A stretch of DNA of 64,000 nt from JBDTNL01 sp039933785 (GCA_039933785.1 JBDTNL010000010.1:1-64000); one strand, 5' to 3'; shown: positions 33,356-41,969, numbered from the stretch's first letter. The notes: generated from the letters alone by a model not told the origin. A program made the numbers and translations.

Positions 33356-33862
33356 ATGAACTACTTCCAAAAGATTGCAAACCCGCGCCGGGCGCTGTGG
33401 GTCATGGCGATCGCGCTGGCGATCGGCGTGTCCTGCCACGGCGGCGACTCGGACACGACCCCGGCCGGCGGATCCCTGGCCCAAGTTGAAATGGGAGCCT
33501 CGAGCGGAACCGTTCACTCAGGCGACGCAATCAACATCGACATCAAGGGGCGCAACCTCGGATTCTCTGTCCTTCATTCGGTTCGGATCCATGTGACCCT
33601 GGCTTCACCCCTGGTCGTCGACCGCGTCGACGTCACCGGCGGAACCGGGACCGCAACCTTCTCCAACAGCGCCGGAGCCACCGTCGACTACAGCTTTCCG
33701 ACCATCGACAAGAACTCCCAATCGACCGGCACGATCCATGTGCATGGAACTCTCGCCTCCGGCCAGACCAGCGTCTCGGCGCATGTGACGGCGGAGATGA
33801 CTTCGGATGAGGTGCACTCGGGGGATGCGGTGGCGAGCATCAACCTCGTCATTCAGCAGTAG
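33356..33862 (+). CDS. Small lipoprotein with beta-rich domain, unknown function
   Basis: Not assigned to a family. ATG 33356 follows AAGGAG at 6-base spacing. The signal peptide ends in a lipobox AIGVSC (Cys27). The mature 140 residues are Thr/Ser/Val/Gly-rich with beta-strand patterns and resemble cohesin-like or Ig-like folds. The phrase VHSGDA occurs near both ends (about residues 55 and 155), suggesting an imperfect repeat or strand pairing. A longer frame upstream lacks coding character. It has its own leader region and is probably monocistronic. Confidence 0.75.
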   Translation: MNYFQKIANPRRALWVMAIALAIGVSCHGGDSDTTPAGGSLAQVEMGASSGTVHSGDAINIDIKGRNLGFSVLHSVRIHVTLASPLVVDRVDVTGGTGTATFSNSAGATVDYSFPTIDKNSQSTGTIHVHGTLASGQTSVSAHVTAEMTSDEVHSGDAVASINLVIQQ

Positions 33863-33972
33863 CGCGTACCGCTCTGATCGAGGGTCACAACGTCGGGAGC
33901 CTCCTCGCAAGCTCCGGCTCCAGACAGTGTGCTCGGCCTCGAAGGCAACGATGTGGGAGTAGGGGGGTAAGT

Positions 33973-34049
33973 TGGTCGGGACGCCGGGATTTGAACCCGG
34001 GACCCCCTGAACCCCATTCAGGTACGCTACCAGGCTGCGCCACGTCCCG
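33973..34049 (-). tRNA. tRNA-Pro (anticodon GGG)
   Basis: A 77-nt tRNA with acceptor stem CGGGACG/CGTCCCG, the D-arm with GCGCAGCCTGGTAGCG, anticodon stem CCTGA/TCAGG and loop ATGGGGT (anticodon GGG, reading CCC/CCU). The T-arm has GGTTCAAATCC. CCA is encoded. The C1-G72 acceptor pair is typical of bacterial proline tRNA. Confidence 0.97.
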
Positions 34050-34061
34050 ACCGAGCCGCGG

Positions 34062-34089
34062 ATCGTAGCACAAGAAAAATCGTCGTCAG
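34062..34089 (-). promoter_or_regulatory. Promoter of tRNA-Pro
   Basis: On the minus strand, -35 CTGACG (34089-34084), a 16-base spacer and extended -10 TGCTACGAT (-10 hexamer at 34067-34062). The predicted start is about 6 bases before the tRNA 5' end at 34049, as expected for a stable-RNA gene. Confidence 0.65.
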
Positions 34090-34145
34090 TGAGGCAGCAG
34101 TCGGGCGCGGACGACTTCGTCGTCGCTTCGACGGAAAGGTTGCGC

Positions 34146-34853
34146 ATGTCGGTGAAGCGAGGTCTAGCAGTGATCAGCGGAGCGGGTTCGGGACTGGGCC
34201 GCGAGATCGCGATCGCGCTCGGCAAGCGCCGGCACGCGGTGGCCCTTCTCGGCCGGCATCGTGCGACGCTCGAGCCGGTGCTCGAGCTCGCGGGCGGCGT
34301 CGGCATGGTTTACGAATGTGATGTGCGAGACGCGGCGAGCATCGAGAGGGCGGCAAAGTCGGCGCTCGGCGCGTTCGGATCTCCCGAGGTGGTTATCCCC
34401 GCGGCTGGCCTGGCGCTCATCGCTCCGCTCGAAGAAACCAGCGCGGACGATTTCGATTCGATCTTGGAGACCAATCTGCGCGGAGTGTTTCTCCTGGCTC
34501 GAGCCTTCCTGCCGGCGATGCGGCAGCGCGAGCGGTCCTGGTTGATCGGCATTCTCTCGGTCGCGGCGCGACGCGGATTTCCTGGGTGGTCGGCGTACTG
34601 CGCCAGCAAGTGGGGCCTGGCGGGGCTCTTGGCTGCGCTCCGCGAGGAAGTCCGCGGTACCGGCGTGCGGATTTCGGCGGTGTATCCAGGAGCGACAGCG
34701 ACAGCGCTGTGGGACGGGCTGCCCGGCGAATGGAACCGGTCCGCCATGCTCTCGGTGGCGGAGGTGGCGCGGGCGGTCTGCTTCGTGCTCGACGCGCCCG
34801 ACTCGGCCGCGGTCGAGGAGGTCGTCGTGAGTCCCGCCGGCGGGGATCTCTGA
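34146..34853 (+). CDS. Short-chain dehydrogenase/reductase
   Basis: Classical SDR of 235 aa. ATG 34146 is preceded by GAAAGG; an upstream in-frame extension is not needed. The cofactor loop is SGAGSGLG at residues 11-18, and the catalytic pair is Tyr151/Lys155 (YCASK), with a serine in LSVAA. The usual NAG motif is changed to PAAG. The substrate is unknown. It sits alone between tRNA-Pro and the ribH promoter, so the context does not help. Confidence 0.82.
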   Translation: MSVKRGLAVISGAGSGLGREIAIALGKRRHAVALLGRHRATLEPVLELAGGVGMVYECDVRDAASIERAAKSALGAFGSPEVVIPAAGLALIAPLEETSADDFDSILETNLRGVFLLARAFLPAMRQRERSWLIGILSVAARRGFPGWSAYCASKWGLAGLLAALREEVRGTGVRISAVYPGATATALWDGLPGEWNRSAMLSVAEVARAVCFVLDAPDSAAVEEVVVSPAGGDL

Positions 34854-34885
34854 GCCGCTGACCGGCGGCGCGGGTCTCCATTCGT

Positions 34886-34915
34886 TTGACTTGAGGAGGC
34901 TCAGAACCCTATACT
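34886..34915 (+). promoter_or_regulatory. Sigma-70 promoter of the ribH-nusB-leuS-lptE operon
   Basis: -35 TTGACT (34886-34891), an 18-base spacer and -10 TATACT (34910-34915) predict a ~30-base leader. This ends with AAGGA (34939-34943), 7 bases before the ribH ATG at 34951. The leader is too short for an FMN riboswitch. Confidence 0.75.
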
Positions 34916-34950
34916 TGCGGGTTCGAGTGCAGGGCCTTAAGGACCTAAAA

Positions 34951-35556
34951 ATGAGCGAGATACGAGAGATTTCCGGGACGCTCGGCGGAGCCGGAAGGCG
35001 CTTCGCCGTAGTGGCTTCCCGGTTCAACGAGCGGGTAGTCGACGGACTGTTGACGGGCGCCGTGGACTCCCTGCGCCGGTATGGCGTGGCTGCCGAGGAC
35101 GTCCAGGTGGTGCGTGTTCCAGGAGCCTGGGAAATCCCGTTGGCGCTCGAAGAATTGGCGCGGGCGGGCGGGTGGGACGGCCTGGTGGCCCTGGGTGCGG
35201 TCATCCGCGGTGAGACCGCGCACTTCGACTACATCTGCGCCGAGTGCAGCCGCGGCATCGCCGCGGTCGGCGAGCGGCACCAGTTGCCGGTGGGCTTCGG
35301 GCTCCTCACTTGCGAGACGACTGAGCAAGCCGAGGCACGCAGTGGTGCTACCGCCGGGAACAAGGGCCGCGAGGCCGCCGAGGCGACGCTCGAAATGGCG
35401 ACTCTTCTGAGCCGGCTGCGCGGCGAGCAGCGCACTTTTGAGCAAGGCGATGCCGGCGGGCCGGTCGAACGTGTTGATCACAAGGGGCACCCGGGGCACG
35501 CGGGGCACGCTCGGGGCCCGCGCAGCGTCACTCCAGCCCCCGGTTCGCGCACCTGA
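34951..35556 (+). CDS. ribH: 6,7-dimethyl-8-ribityllumazine synthase with C-terminal extension
   Basis: Joins 5-amino-6-ribitylaminouracil with dihydroxybutanone phosphate, the penultimate step of riboflavin synthesis. The start is supported by AAGGA and the upstream promoter. Motifs: VASRFNERVVDGLL, VPGAWEIPLA, ALGAVIRGETAHFDYI (catalytic His in TAHF) and NKGREAAEATLEM. The enzyme normally ends near LLSRL. Here about 45 extra residues follow, His/Gly/Pro-rich and encoded partly by a 9-bp tandem repeat. At 201 aa it is clearly longer than the usual ~155. The extension runs close to the nusB start. Confidence 0.93.
   Translation: MSEIREISGTLGGAGRRFAVVASRFNERVVDGLLTGAVDSLRRYGVAAEDVQVVRVPGAWEIPLALEELARAGGWDGLVALGAVIRGETAHFDYICAECSRGIAAVGERHQLPVGFGLLTCETTEQAEARSGATAGNKGREAAEATLEMATLLSRLRGEQRTFEQGDAGGPVERVDHKGHPGHAGHARGPRSVTPAPGSRT
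35484..35510 (+). repeat. Three 9-bp tandem repeats in the ribH tail
   Basis: GGGGCACCC, GGGGCACGC and GGGGCACGC follow one another, encoding GHP/GHA/GHA-type repeats in the RibH extension. Slippage between units would change the tail length by three residues without breaking the frame. Confidence 0.7.
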
Positions 35557-35584
35557 AGCTGCCGCGGATGGTGGAGATCCAACG

Positions 35585-36076
35585 TTGAGTCACGGCCACT
35601 CGCTGGGCAAGCGCCGCACCGCGCGAGAGATGGCGGTTCGCATGCTGTATCAGTGCGACCTCGGCGGCAGTGCGCTGCCGCAGGTGTTTTCGAACTTCGA
35701 CCTGGGGGAGTTCCTCGCCGATCCGAAGGCCAAGGCAGCGGCCGATGCCGAGAGTCGCGGTCGCCGGGTCAAAGACGCCTTCGAGTACGCCCAGGATCTC
35801 GTGCGCGGCACCGTCGAGCACCGGGTCGAGATCGACGAACTCATTCGACAGCAGGCGGACAACTGGCGTCTCGAACGCATGCCGGCGGTGGATCGCAACA
35901 TTCTTCGGCTGGCGGTTTTCGAGATGCTCTACGAGATCGAGGTTCCCAAGCTGGTGGTCGTCGACGAAGCGATCGAGTTGGCCAAGAAGTATGGGTCGGA
36001 GCATTCGGGGCGATTCGTCAACGGGTTGCTCGACGGATTGATCAAACGACACAAGTTCCCCGGGACGCTCAAGTGA
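35585..36076 (+). CDS. nusB: Transcription antitermination factor NusB
   Basis: RNA-binding helical protein that acts with NusE in rRNA antitermination. TTG 35585 with GGAG at 8-base spacing gives 163 aa and the family N-terminus RRTAREMAVRMLYQCD. A longer open frame from 35438 lies over the ribH tail and is not family-like. Conserved C-terminal motifs are DRNILRLAVFEMLY, VVVDEAIELAKKYG and SGRFVNGLLDGL. The ribH-nusB order is widespread in bacteria. The stop overlaps the next start (GTGA). Confidence 0.94.
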   Translation: MSHGHSLGKRRTAREMAVRMLYQCDLGGSALPQVFSNFDLGEFLADPKAKAAADAESRGRRVKDAFEYAQDLVRGTVEHRVEIDELIRQQADNWRLERMPAVDRNILRLAVFEMLYEIEVPKLVVVDEAIELAKKYGSEHSGRFVNGLLDGLIKRHKFPGTLK

Positions 36077-37110
36077 TCTCCCGCGTGAGTCGGGCATGCG
36101 TATGGGCTGCCTTGGCTTCCGGTTGGGTCGGGAGCTCTGGGCTGGCAGCTCAGGGCGTCGCTGTCGAAGGCAGCGACTCGGCTCGGCTTCTAGTGCCTCA
36201 GGGCGCGGTGGTCGAGCCGTACGCCAATGCGGGCTACCGGCTGACCGTGGTGGATGGTGAGGCGCGTGTCCGGACCGATCTACAGCCGCTCGAGAGTCGC
36301 GCGCCGTATGCCGCGCCGCGAGGTCTCGCCGGCAATGGAGGGGACCCGGTTCGCCGCCTTGCACTCACGCTGGTGAACCACGCCGATACGCGCTACGACG
36401 CCGTCGGGCGCATTCTTGGCTGGGTCAGCCGCGAGATTCGCTACGAATTGGATCGCGGCGCCGCACAGACGCCGGTCGAGGTGCTGCAGCGCCACAGCGC
36501 CTACTGCACCGGCGTCGCGCGCCTCTCGGTCGCACTGCTCGGCGCAGCGGGCATCGAGGCGCGCGAAGTCGCGGGCTGGATCGCCGCCGATACCGTCGGC
36601 GGGACGCCCTCGACGTACCACCGCTGGATCGAGGTCTGGTACCCGGATCGCGGTTGGGTGTTCAGCGATCCGCTGGTTAGCCACAACTGGGTACCGGCCA
36701 ACTATCTGCGTCTGGCCAGCGATCAAGTCGAGCCCGGCGGCGAGGCGGGCGGGCTCCTGCTCGAGCGAATCGATGGCGTGACCGCCGTCGATCTGTACCC
36801 CGGCAGCGGACCTCGAATTCGCGCTCGCCGGAACGAGGCTCGCCAGCTTGCGGGCTCACTGCACGTGGAGGCCGAGGGTCGCAGGGGCGGCATCGCGGTT
36901 CTCGAGGGTGAGGGGTTTCGGCAGACCACCGTGCTGTCCTCGGGTGGGGGGACGTTCCTGGGTCTCGCGGCGGGTGAGTACTCCCTGCACGTGGAGCTCC
37001 CCGGAGAGACGGTTCTCCTGCGCCGCGTACGCATGCGCGGGCGAGTGAAATCAGCGATCTTCTTTCCGCCGTTAGCGCTCGGGATGGGTGTGGAGGGGCA
37101 GTCGAGATGA
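36073..37110 (+). CDS. Exported transglutaminase-like protein
   Basis: Periplasmic or secreted protein of the transglutaminase/protease-like superfamily, 345 aa from a GTG overlapping nusB. A signal peptide (VSRACVWAALASGWVGSSGLAAQ) occupies the first ~28 residues. The catalytic triad is visible: Cys145 (HSAYCTG), His183 (YHRWIEV) and Asp199 (FSDPL). The C-terminal part (about 225-345) is beta-rich and carries a carboxypeptidase-regulatory-like pattern. The role (peptide cleavage or cross-linking) is unknown. Its place between nusB and leuS is probably co-transcription only. Confidence 0.82.
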   Translation: MISRVSRACVWAALASGWVGSSGLAAQGVAVEGSDSARLLVPQGAVVEPYANAGYRLTVVDGEARVRTDLQPLESRAPYAAPRGLAGNGGDPVRRLALTLVNHADTRYDAVGRILGWVSREIRYELDRGAAQTPVEVLQRHSAYCTGVARLSVALLGAAGIEAREVAGWIAADTVGGTPSTYHRWIEVWYPDRGWVFSDPLVSHNWVPANYLRLASDQVEPGGEAGGLLLERIDGVTAVDLYPGSGPRIRARRNEARQLAGSLHVEAEGRRGGIAVLEGEGFRQTTVLSSGGGTFLGLAAGEYSLHVELPGETVLLRRVRMRGRVKSAIFFPPLALGMGVEGQSR

Positions 37111-39575
37111 GTCGGTACGAGCACAAGTCGATCGAGGCGAAGTGGCAGGACCGCTGGGAGAAACAGCACGCTGCCGAGGTCGATCTGCGGGACTCGAAGA
37201 ACAAGACGTACATGCTGATGATGTTCCCGTATCCGTCGGGCGACCGCCTGCACGTGGGACACGGCCGAAACTACATTCTCGGCGATGCGCTCTACCGCTT
37301 CCTGCGCATGCATGGCAGGCGGGCGCTGAATCCCATGGGTTGGGATGCCTTCGGGTTGCCGGCGGAGAACGCTGCGATCCAGCGCGGCGTCCATCCTCGC
37401 GATTGGACGCTGGACAACATCAAGGTGATGAAGCAGCAGTTCAAGCGCTGGGGCATCCTCTACGACTGGTCGAAGGAAGTGACCTCCTGCCTGCCGGACT
37501 ATTACCGCTGGAACCAGTGGTTGTTCCTGCGCATGCTCGAGAAGGGCCTGGCCTACAAGAAGAAGGCGCCGGTGAATTGGTGCCCGAGCTGTCAGACCGT
37601 CCTCGCCAACGAGCAAGTGGTCGACGGTCACTGCGAGCGCTGCGGCACGGCCGTCGTGCAGCGCGACCTCGAGCAGTGGTTCTACCGCATCACCGAGTAC
37701 GCCGATCGCCTGCTCGCCGGACTCGACACCCTGCCCGGCTGGTCGGAGAGGGTCAAGGTGATGCAGCGCAATTGGATCGGACGCTCCGAGGGCGCCGAGC
37801 TGGTGTTCACGATTCCGGCGCTCGGTGAGTCGTTGACGGTGTTCACCACCCGGCCCGACACCGTCCACGGTGCGACGTTTCTCGTCCTCGCGCCCGAGCA
37901 CGCGTTGGCGGCGCGGCTGATCGCCGGCAGGACGGATCGCGCGGAGATCGAGGTCTGGATCGAGACCGTGCGCAACACGCCGCGGATCCAGCGCGAAGGC
38001 GTCGATGCGGCCAAGGAAGGACGCGACACCGGTACCGTGGCGATCAACCCGGCGACTGGCGAGGCGATTCCCATCTGGCTCGCGAACTACGTCTTGCCGG
38101 ACTACGGTAGCGGCGCCATCATGGCGGTGCCGGCGCATGACCAGCGCGATCTGAGCTTCGCCCGCCAGGAGTCTCTACCGGTGCGCCTGGTCTACCACCC
38201 GACTGAGGGCGAAGTCGACCCTGCGACGATGAGGGAGCCGATCCTCCACGCCGGTGTGATCCGCGGCACGGGAGAGTTCGACGGTGCCGTTCCCGGCCCG
38301 GAGACCATCCGCCGTTTCATCGACTGGGCCGAGAAGAAGGGTTGCGGACGCGGGAAAGTGAACTACCGGTTGCGCGACTGGCTGATTTCGCGCCAGCGTT
38401 ATTGGGGCACGCCAATTCCGATCGTGTATTGCACAGCCTGCGGCACTGTGCCGGTGCCGGAGAAGGATTTGCCGGTAACGCTGCCCTACGAGGTCGAGTT
38501 CACCGGTAAGCAGGGCAATCCGCTGACCCGCTCCGAGCCCTTCGTGAACGTCGCTTGTCCGCGCTGCGGCAAGCCCGCGAAGCGCGAGACCGACACCATG
38601 GACACTTTCGTCGACAGCTCCTGGTACTACCTGCGCTATGTCTCGGCGAAGGACGACCAGCGGATGTTCGACACCGACACCGCCAATCGTTGGTTGCCCG
38701 TGGACCAGTACATCGGCGGCATCGAGCACGCCATCTTGCACCTGCTCTACGCGCGGTTCATTTGCCGGGTGCTGCACGACTTCGGCATGGTGGGCTTCGA
38801 GGAGCCATTCTCCAATCTGTTCAACCAGGGCATGATCACCCGGTTTTCCGAGTCGAGCGGCCGGGTGGAGAAGATGTCGAAGTCGCGCGGCAACGCGGTC
38901 TCGCCGGATCCGCTGATCGAGGAGATGGGCGCCGACACCGAGCGCGTTTACACGCTGTTCCTCGGACCGCCCGAGGACGAGGTGGAGTGGAACGACGAGG
39001 CAGTCTCCGGGGCTTACCGCTTTCTCTCGCGCCTGTGGCGTGCAGCCTTGCGCCTCGAGGAGGCTCCGCCCACGGCGCCGTCCGACGAAGCCTTGGAGCG
39101 CCTACGGCACTCGACCATCCAAAGGGTGAGTCGGGATCTCGAGCGCTTCAAGTTCAATACCGCGGTGGCCGCCTTGATGGAGCTGCTGAACGGGCTGACC
39201 CGAGCGCTCGAGGAGCGCACGGCCTCGAAGATCTGCTGTCAGCAGTGCTTCGACACCCTGCTCCAATTGCTCCATCCGATCGCGCCGCACATCACGGAGG
39301 AGCTCTGGGAGCAGCGCGGGCACGAGGGCAGTCTGCTCGATAGCGTCTGGCCGGAGTGGGATCCGGCGAGGGTGAAAAGCGATCGAGTCACCCTGGTGGT
39401 CCAGGTGGACGGTAAGCTGCGGGATCGCGTCGAGGTCGACGCCGATGCCAGCGAGGCCGAGGCGCGCGCCGCCGCGCTCGCGAGCGCCAAGGTTCAGGAA
39501 CACCTGGCAGGGCGAGCGATCGTCAAGGCGATCGTGGTGCCGGGCCGTCTCGTCAACGTGGTCACTGGGAGGTGA
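37107..39575 (+). CDS. leuS: Leucyl-tRNA synthetase
   Basis: Class I synthetase charging tRNA-Leu, 822 aa. The HIGH-type motif HVGH is at residues 49-52 after PYPSG, and KMSKS at 589-593. The CP1 editing domain is present (TTRPDTVHGATFLVLAPEH). A zinc-type cysteine set CPSCQTV/CERCGT lies at about 160-178. The C-terminal anticodon-binding and tail domains are complete. It overlaps the preceding gene (ATGA) and is followed by lptE. Confidence 0.97.
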   Translation: MSRYEHKSIEAKWQDRWEKQHAAEVDLRDSKNKTYMLMMFPYPSGDRLHVGHGRNYILGDALYRFLRMHGRRALNPMGWDAFGLPAENAAIQRGVHPRDWTLDNIKVMKQQFKRWGILYDWSKEVTSCLPDYYRWNQWLFLRMLEKGLAYKKKAPVNWCPSCQTVLANEQVVDGHCERCGTAVVQRDLEQWFYRITEYADRLLAGLDTLPGWSERVKVMQRNWIGRSEGAELVFTIPALGESLTVFTTRPDTVHGATFLVLAPEHALAARLIAGRTDRAEIEVWIETVRNTPRIQREGVDAAKEGRDTGTVAINPATGEAIPIWLANYVLPDYGSGAIMAVPAHDQRDLSFARQESLPVRLVYHPTEGEVDPATMREPILHAGVIRGTGEFDGAVPGPETIRRFIDWAEKKGCGRGKVNYRLRDWLISRQRYWGTPIPIVYCTACGTVPVPEKDLPVTLPYEVEFTGKQGNPLTRSEPFVNVACPRCGKPAKRETDTMDTFVDSSWYYLRYVSAKDDQRMFDTDTANRWLPVDQYIGGIEHAILHLLYARFICRVLHDFGMVGFEEPFSNLFNQGMITRFSESSGRVEKMSKSRGNAVSPDPLIEEMGADTERVYTLFLGPPEDEVEWNDEAVSGAYRFLSRLWRAALRLEEAPPTAPSDEALERLRHSTIQRVSRDLERFKFNTAVAALMELLNGLTRALEERTASKICCQQCFDTLLQLLHPIAPHITEELWEQRGHEGSLLDSVWPEWDPARVKSDRVTLVVQVDGKLRDRVEVDADASEAEARAAALASAKVQEHLAGRAIVKAIVVPGRLVNVVTGR

Positions 39576-39579
39576 GAGT

Positions 39580-40110
39580 GTGACGTATCGCCCTACGAAG
39601 CTCATCGCGCCGCTGTTCGTTGCGGCAGCTCTGGCTCTGACTTCCTGCGGCTACAACCTGGTTGGCCGGGGGAGCACGGTGCCGGCGGATATCCATTCCG
39701 TGTTCGTGAAGGCCCTGGAAAACAAGACCCAGCGCCAGCAGGTCGACCAGATCCTTACCCAGGCGGTGGCGAAGGAGTTGGTCACCCGCAAGCGCTTCAA
39801 CGTGGTCAACGAGGAGTCATCGGCGGACGCTGAAATCAGCGGCTCCGTTGTCGGGTTCTCGGTCACTCCGGTGACCCTGGACAAGGACGGTCGTGCGACC
39901 CAATACGAGGTCTCGATCACCACGCAGGTGAAGTTCCGCCGTCTCAAGGACGACACCGTGCTGTGGAGCAACGAGCGGTACAACTTCCGCGCCAGCTACG
40001 ACGTGCCGGTGACGAACGCGAGCTACATCGACCGCGAGGGCTTGGCGATCGAAGAGGTGGCCCCGCAGTTCGCGCAGACCATGGTCAGCGATCTGCTCGA
40101 AGGGTTCTGA
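39580..40110 (+). CDS. lptE: LPS-assembly lipoprotein LptE
   Basis: Outer-membrane lipoprotein that forms the plug of the LptD translocon. GTG 39580 gives 176 aa. The lipobox is ALTSC (Cys23), followed by the family start GYNLVGRGSTVPADI and the VPVFKN-like VFVKALENKT. The leuS-lptE order matches proteobacteria, although the sequence is of the more divergent type. Together with lptFG (48682-51021) and lptB (63915-64000) it shows a full Lpt export route spread over the chromosome. Confidence 0.85.
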   Translation: MTYRPTKLIAPLFVAAALALTSCGYNLVGRGSTVPADIHSVFVKALENKTQRQQVDQILTQAVAKELVTRKRFNVVNEESSADAEISGSVVGFSVTPVTLDKDGRATQYEVSITTQVKFRRLKDDTVLWSNERYNFRASYDVPVTNASYIDREGLAIEEVAPQFAQTMVSDLLEGF

Positions 40111-40118
40111 CCGGAACG

Positions 40119-40144
40119 AAAAAGCCCCCGGTCGCCCGGGGGCC
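40119..40144 (-). terminator. Rho-independent terminator of rpsT
   Basis: An 8-bp GC stem (40124-40131 with 40136-40143) and 4-base loop, followed on the minus strand by five T. This lies 40 bases beyond the rpsT stop. On the plus strand the same hairpin ends in CTT only, so it may weakly terminate the lptE transcript too. Confidence 0.85.
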
Positions 40145-40183
40145 TTGAGGAAGACTGCGAACCAACGGCGCCAGCCGCGGAGC

Positions 40184-40450
40184 TCAGCCCTTGAGGGCGT
40201 TCACGGCCTTGGTCAGGCGAGACTTGGTGCGGGCTGCGGCGTTGCGATGAATGATGCCCTTCTGAGCGGACGAATCGACCACCTTGACCGTGCCCGGGAG
40301 CAGCGCGGAAGCCGACGTACCGTCACCCGACTCGACTGCTTTGCGCAGGCGCTTGACCGCAGTACGCATGGTGGAGACGTGATCGCGATTGCGGTCACGG
40401 CGCTTCAGCGCCTGACGCGCGCGCTTGTCTGCAGACTTCGTGTTAGCCAT
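40184..40450 (-). CDS. rpsT: 30S ribosomal protein S20
   Basis: Small basic primary 16S-rRNA-binding protein, 88 aa, starting MANTKSADKRARQ. Typical motifs are NRDHVSTMRTAVKRLRKAV, KGIIHRNAAARTKSRL and the ending KAVNALKG. The frame is open far upstream, but that part is not S20-like. It is monocistronic, with its own leader of about 85 bases and a terminator. S20 often regulates its own translation. Confidence 0.96.
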   Translation of the reverse strand: MANTKSADKRARQALKRRDRNRDHVSTMRTAVKRLRKAVESGDGTSASALLPGTVKVVDSSAQKGIIHRNAAARTKSRLTKAVNALKG

Positions 40451-40535
40451 GGACTCTGAACCTCTGGGTTGTTGGCGCTTGAACTGAGACGCTTGGATTG
40501 AGCTAAGAGCCGCGAAACACACGGCTTTGGAGCGT

Positions 40536-40544
40536 ATCGTACCA
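40536..40544 (-). promoter_or_regulatory. Possible extended -10 element of rpsT
   Basis: TGGTACGAT on the minus strand (-10 hexamer at 40541-40536) lies about 85 bases upstream of the rpsT start, just after the cpoB stop. No convincing -35 box is seen. The hexamer is identical to that of the tRNA-Pro promoter. Confidence 0.4.
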
Positions 40545-40560
40545 CAGATCAGGCCGCCGA

Positions 40561-41352
40561 TCAGGTCCCTAGCGACTTCAGGCGCTGGCGCGCGAGGTTG
40601 GCCTCGTCGCTGCTCGGATAGTCCTTGATCACCTTCTGCAGGAACGAGATACCCTGGGATCGCTGGCCGGTCTCCAAGGTCGCATAGGCCCGTTTCAACA
40701 GAACGCTGGCGGTCTTGTCGCTGCGCGGAAATCGAGCGAGGACGCTGTCGAACTCCTTGATCGCCGCGCTGTACTTGCTCTGGCTGAAATAACACTCGCC
40801 GATCCAGTACGCGGCGTTGTCCGCCAGATCCGTTTCCGGAAACTCTTTCAGATACTGCTCGAAACCGAGCACCGCCAGGTCGTAGTTCTTGCGCAGATAG
40901 TCGGAATAGGCCGCCTGATAGACCGCCTGGGGATCGCTCGTCGGCGCCGTCGTTCCGGTCGAGTCCGTCGGTGCGGTAGCCGCGCGGGCCGCCTGGCCGA
41001 CGGCGATCTGCTGCGACAGTTGAGCCAGCCGGTAGTTGGTGTCCTCGAGCTTCGCTTGCAGCTGATCGATCTGGGTCGACAGGCTGCCGAGCTTGACCTG
41101 CATGTCGGCTTCCTGCTTGAGGAGGGACTGCATCTGGCTCGAGAACGCCGCCTGCAATTGCGCCAGTTCGTCCTTGCTCGATCCTTGTTGCTGGACTTGC
41201 AGGACTTGCCGCTGCACGTCAGCGACCTGTGAATGAATGCCCTCGATGTCGCTTCCCGAAACGCAGCCGGTCAGTCCGGCCAGCCCCACCGCGAGCGCGA
41301 GGCCCGCGGCGGGGTGGTGGAACTTGAACGAGATCGATGCCGCCGTTCTCAT
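40561..41352 (-). CDS. cpoB: Cell division coordinator CpoB/YbgF
   Basis: Envelope TPR protein that links peptidoglycan synthesis with Tol-Pal constriction. The 263-aa protein starts with a signal ending in AGLTGC (possible lipobox, Cys30). A coiled-coil trimerisation region (about 35-115, Gln/Leu-rich) and three TPR units follow (YLRKNYDLAVLGFEQYLKEFP, then DNAAYWIGECYFSQSKYSAAI). A Thr/Ala/Pro linker separates them. The start overlaps the pal stop (ATGA). Lipoprotein status is unlike E. coli CpoB but is seen in other groups. Confidence 0.9.
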   Translation of the reverse strand: MRTAASISFKFHHPAAGLALAVGLAGLTGCVSGSDIEGIHSQVADVQRQVLQVQQQGSSKDELAQLQAAFSSQMQSLLKQEADMQVKLGSLSTQIDQLQAKLEDTNYRLAQLSQQIAVGQAARAATAPTDSTGTTAPTSDPQAVYQAAYSDYLRKNYDLAVLGFEQYLKEFPETDLADNAAYWIGECYFSQSKYSAAIKEFDSVLARFPRSDKTASVLLKRAYATLETGQRSQGISFLQKVIKDYPSSDEANLARQRLKSLGT

Positions 41353-41930
41353 CCGGCGTTGGCCCGTCCGGTGATCATGAAGTGCGCGCGACGGTTCTGC
41401 GAGAAGCAGCTCTCGTCGTGCTCGGTGCAGAACGGACGCTCTTCACCGTAGCTGATGGTCTTCAAGCGGCCGGTGTTGACGCCCAAGGACTGGAGGTAGT
41501 CACGCGCGGCCCCCGCCCGGCGATCACCGAGGGCGAGGTTGTACTCGTTCGTGCCGCGCTCGTCGCAGTGGCCCTCGAGGGCGACCAGGAACTGCGGGTT
41601 GGCATTCAGCCACTGCGCGTTCTTCGCCAGGCGCTCGCGGGCTTCCGGCTTGAGCTCCGCACGGTCGTAGTCGAAGAACACGTCGCCCACCAGGCCCTGT
41701 GCTTGAACGTACGTGTTTACGTTCTGCAGGTCACCGGCCAACGGATCGGGAGTTTTGTCGGCCACTGGCTTCGAGGTCGCCGGAGCCGTGATGTCGGTGG
41801 GCTGAGGCGCCACCGTGGTGGTCTTGGTCGTCATGTCCTCGGCGTTCGTCTTCGGCGGCTTCTTGGGGCATGCCATCAACAGCGCCGAGAGCGCTACGAT
41901 GCCAAGAGATGCGAGGAGTCTGCGATTCAT
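41349..41930 (-). CDS. pal: Peptidoglycan-associated lipoprotein Pal
   Basis: Outer-membrane lipoprotein that binds peptidoglycan and is dragged by TolB/Tol to the division site. ATG 41930 follows AGGAGA; 193 aa. The lipobox is ALLMAC (Cys21), followed by a Thr/Pro-rich linker. The OmpA-like domain shows VFFDYDRAELKPEARERL, EGHCDERGTNEYNLALGDRRA and SYGEERP. All peptidoglycan-contact residues expected of the family appear present. Confidence 0.95.
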   Translation of the reverse strand: MNRRLLASLGIVALSALLMACPKKPPKTNAEDMTTKTTTVAPQPTDITAPATSKPVADKTPDPLAGDLQNVNTYVQAQGLVGDVFFDYDRAELKPEARERLAKNAQWLNANPQFLVALEGHCDERGTNEYNLALGDRRAGAARDYLQSLGVNTGRLKTISYGEERPFCTEHDESCFSQNRRAHFMITGRANAG

Positions 41931-41969
41931 TGCGTCTCCTTTCGATGCGACGTAGTGGACCATTGACCT

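Noticed and set aside
34853..34950. FMN riboswitch before ribH
   Set aside because: The gap is under 100 bases, the promoter lies within it, and no RFN-like pattern is seen.
35438..35584. Longer NusB from an upstream start
   Set aside because: The extra residues are Arg/Gly/Thr repeats read from the ribH tail in another frame; TTG 35585 with GGAG fits the family start.
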